Shown: positions 62,796-64,000 of the stretch, piece by piece
How the letters are laid out: each line of letters starts with the position of its first letter
Numbering within the stretch: position 1 is the first letter of the stretch
Notes under the pieces: generated by a model
Databases searched by the model: none
What the model saw: the letters and a program-made list of their open reading frames with translations, nothing else
Told to the model about the DNA's origin: nothing
DNA from: Halothiobacillus neapolitanus c2
GTDB lineage: Bacteria > Pseudomonadota > Gammaproteobacteria > Halothiobacillales > Halothiobacillaceae
Assembly (NCBI RefSeq): GCF_000024765.1
Contig: NC_013422.1
Coordinates: 310,001-374,000, forward strand
DNA: 64,000 nucleotides
Reading direction: 5' to 3'
Translations under genes and position numbers: made by a program

Positions 62796-64000
62796 GGGTC
62801 TACGCTCCTTAAGAATCCTTCTCGGAGCAAATCCCGAACCGGTCGATCTGTAACGAATTGTGTGCCTAGTCCGGGCTGTCCGAACGCTGGTGCAATTTCA
62901 CCAGCACGGACATCCAGGGGCCTAATAACTTCGAAGGTTCTTAACGGACGCGTTTCAGTTCCAGGACGTAATGCACGCATCGGAATTGGTGTCCCGGCGG
63001 GTGACAAAAACCTCCCACCATCAAATCCGATTCGATCTATTCTGGTTCCTAGTATAAGTGTGAAATCTAGCGGTGCACCAAGGAATCCGTCATTGGGCGG
63101 GTTGAATGGAACCAACGACTTGTTTCGCGGAATTCCCCTTGTAGCATCGCCAGCCGCCCCTCGCCCAAGCAAGGCCGCCTCATCTGTGGCGGTCGCCGCC
63201 CGACCCAACACACCAGCAGGTAGGAACGCGGCCCCCATGCCAATCCAGTAATCCGGTTGGGTCAGCATGTGCGCATAGTTTGCCATGGCGGCTGTCGTGT
63301 CGCCTGCCAAACCATACTCGGTTGCCGAAGTCAGGTCCAGTTGCCATTGTGATCCGGCAAATATCGTCGCCTGCTGTCCGGATGTCATCTGGGAGAAGTA
63401 GGCCCATTCGGTTGGCTGCATCACCATCATTTCGCCATTGGGGCTAACGACGGTATAGCTTGCAGCGCCGTCTTTACCCATGTTGGCCGCAACCCGATAA
63501 CCGCCTTGGGTCATACCGAGATAACGAGCGTTCGTACCTTCGGTCAAACTTAAGATGGCACCGCAGTTCACACCGCCCGGATTCTGCTGACAGTCCTTCA
63601 GATCCGCTTCATACGTGTCGTAATGCGCCATGTAGTTGTTCTGCGCCGCATTGGCACCGGTATTGGCGGCGATGGCAACGCCTTCGGAACCAAGCCCCGC
63701 CGCAGCAGCGGCGATGCCGCCCATCATCTGGGCGAAGGCGATGGTCTGGTTCGGATCGGTACCGCCATAGAATTGGGCGGATAGTTCACCCACCACGGCA
63801 CCCAAGGCTCCAGCACTACAACCTTGACCGGTACTGGCACCACTGCCCGATGCACTGGCACCGGCCACTCCGGCGGCACAACCGACGATGGCATGGGCGA
63901 ATTCATGGGCGAATTCGTTGACGTTGCCGTTGGTGTTGAAGTCCCCGCCCAGCAGGGTCTGGTTGCCGATCCAATTAGCACCTTGTTGTTCGGCGGCACC
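62792..64000 (-). CDS. CdiA-type polymorphic toxin C-terminus with TNT (NAD+ glycohydrolase) tip; 5' part outside window
   Basis: 402 residues are visible and the frame stays open to the window edge. The first 154 residues repeat the pretoxin region of the displaced module (EFAHEFAHAIVG, NNYMAHYD and GAILSLTE). From the next residue the sequence is unique: a linker of about 150 residues, then a C-terminal domain of about 90 residues. That domain has RIDRIGFDGGRFLSPAGTPI, MRALRPG and IAPAFGQPGLGTQFV, the pattern of the tuberculosis necrotizing toxin (TNT) domain, which hydrolyses NAD+. The GTQ glutamine matches the conserved catalytic-region Gln of TNT. Delivery would be by contact-dependent inhibition if the gene's 5' part encodes a two-partner exoprotein. 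An immunity gene overlaps its stop. Confidence 0.85.
   Translation of the reverse strand, partial: GAAEQQGANWIGNQTLLGGDFNTNGNVNEFAHEFAHAIVGCAAGVAGASASGSGASTGQGCSAGALGAVVGELSAQFYGGTDPNQTIAFAQMMGGIAAAAAGLGSEGVAIAANTGANAAQNNYMAHYDTYEADLKDCQQNPGGVNCGAILSLTEGTNARYLGMTQGGYRVAANMGKDGAASYTVVSPNGEMMVMQPTEWAYFSQMTSGQQATIFAGSQWQLDLTSATEYGLAGDTTAAMANYAHMLTQPDYWIGMGAAFLPAGVLGRAATATDEAALLGRGAAGDATRGIPRNKSLVPFNPPNDGFLGAPLDFTLILGTRIDRIGFDGGRFLSPAGTPIPMRALRPGTETRPLRTFEVIRPLDVRAGEIAPAFGQPGLGTQFVTDRPVRDLLREGFLRSVDP
63539..64000. repeat. direct repeat copy B (continues past the window end)
   Basis: The partner of 60324-60785, identical except for one base in the visible 462 bp. It lies in the intact toxin gene. 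Near-identity implies recent duplication or continuing recombination between the two modules. Confidence 0.97.

Noticed and set aside
55921..64000. A CRISPR array or insertion sequence in the accessory region
   Set aside because: Repeats here are either two long copies of a coding module or short degenerate motifs; there are no regularly spaced units, no transposase gene and no terminal inverted repeats with target duplication.

Overview
The window is the stable-RNA, ribosomal-protein and RNA-polymerase core of a gammaproteobacterial chromosome, followed at its right end by an acquired mobilization island and a polymorphic-toxin locus. The thrU-tyrU-glyT-thrT-tuf order, the trpT-secE-nusG-rplKAJL-rpoBC run, the fused str-S10-spc-alpha block, and alaS-lysC-csrA next to a serine tRNA are all gammaproteobacterial. 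The sequence is moderately GC-rich. A sulfur-oxidising Chromatiales relative such as Halothiobacillus would fit, but that is recall, not a search result.

Region 1 (1-9001) holds a 5' recQ fragment on the minus strand, a small membrane protein, mpl (peptidoglycan recycling), a LON-domain protein, a thioredoxin behind a structured leader, an AEC-family carrier, and a tightly packed slyD-like FKBP / M61 peptidase / biotin ligase / type III pantothenate kinase series.

Region 2 (9033-40798) is the translation and transcription block. It contains four tRNAs and tuf copy 1, tRNA-Trp, secE-nusG, rplK-rplA, rplJ-rplL-rpoB-rpoC, rpsL-rpsG-fusA-tuf copy 2, the S10 and spc genes through secY, and rpsM-rpsK-rpsD-rpoA-rplQ. 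RNA structures sit at the expected control points: an L10-type leader, a terminator-like hairpin plus a 12-bp inverted repeat between rplL and rpoB, a promoter with an attenuator-like hairpin before rpsL, and two hairpins between rpsJ and rplC. No rpmJ follows secY.

Region 3 (40799-55881) holds a secreted periplasmic protein, uvrB (minus strand), rnr-rlmB, an aspartate aminotransferase, recA-recX, alaS, lysC, csrA, an ammonium transporter and tRNA-Ser(GCT).

Region 4 (55882-64000) is accessory DNA beginning at the 3' end of tRNA-Ser: an AT-rich gene-poor stretch, an AlpA-type regulator, and minus-strand mobilization genes (a MobC-like protein and a relaxase-primase fusion). A membrane-anchored coiled-coil protein is encoded in another frame inside the relaxase gene. 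Next come two copies of a CdiA/hemagglutinin-type C-terminal module, also on the minus strand. One carries a TNT-type (NAD+ glycohydrolase) toxin tip followed by a probable immunity gene and a second small gene. The other is a displaced module with its own start and a short unrecognised tail, next to the mobilization genes. The two modules share a direct repeat of at least 462 bp that ends exactly where the C-termini diverge, the layout expected for toxin-tip switching.
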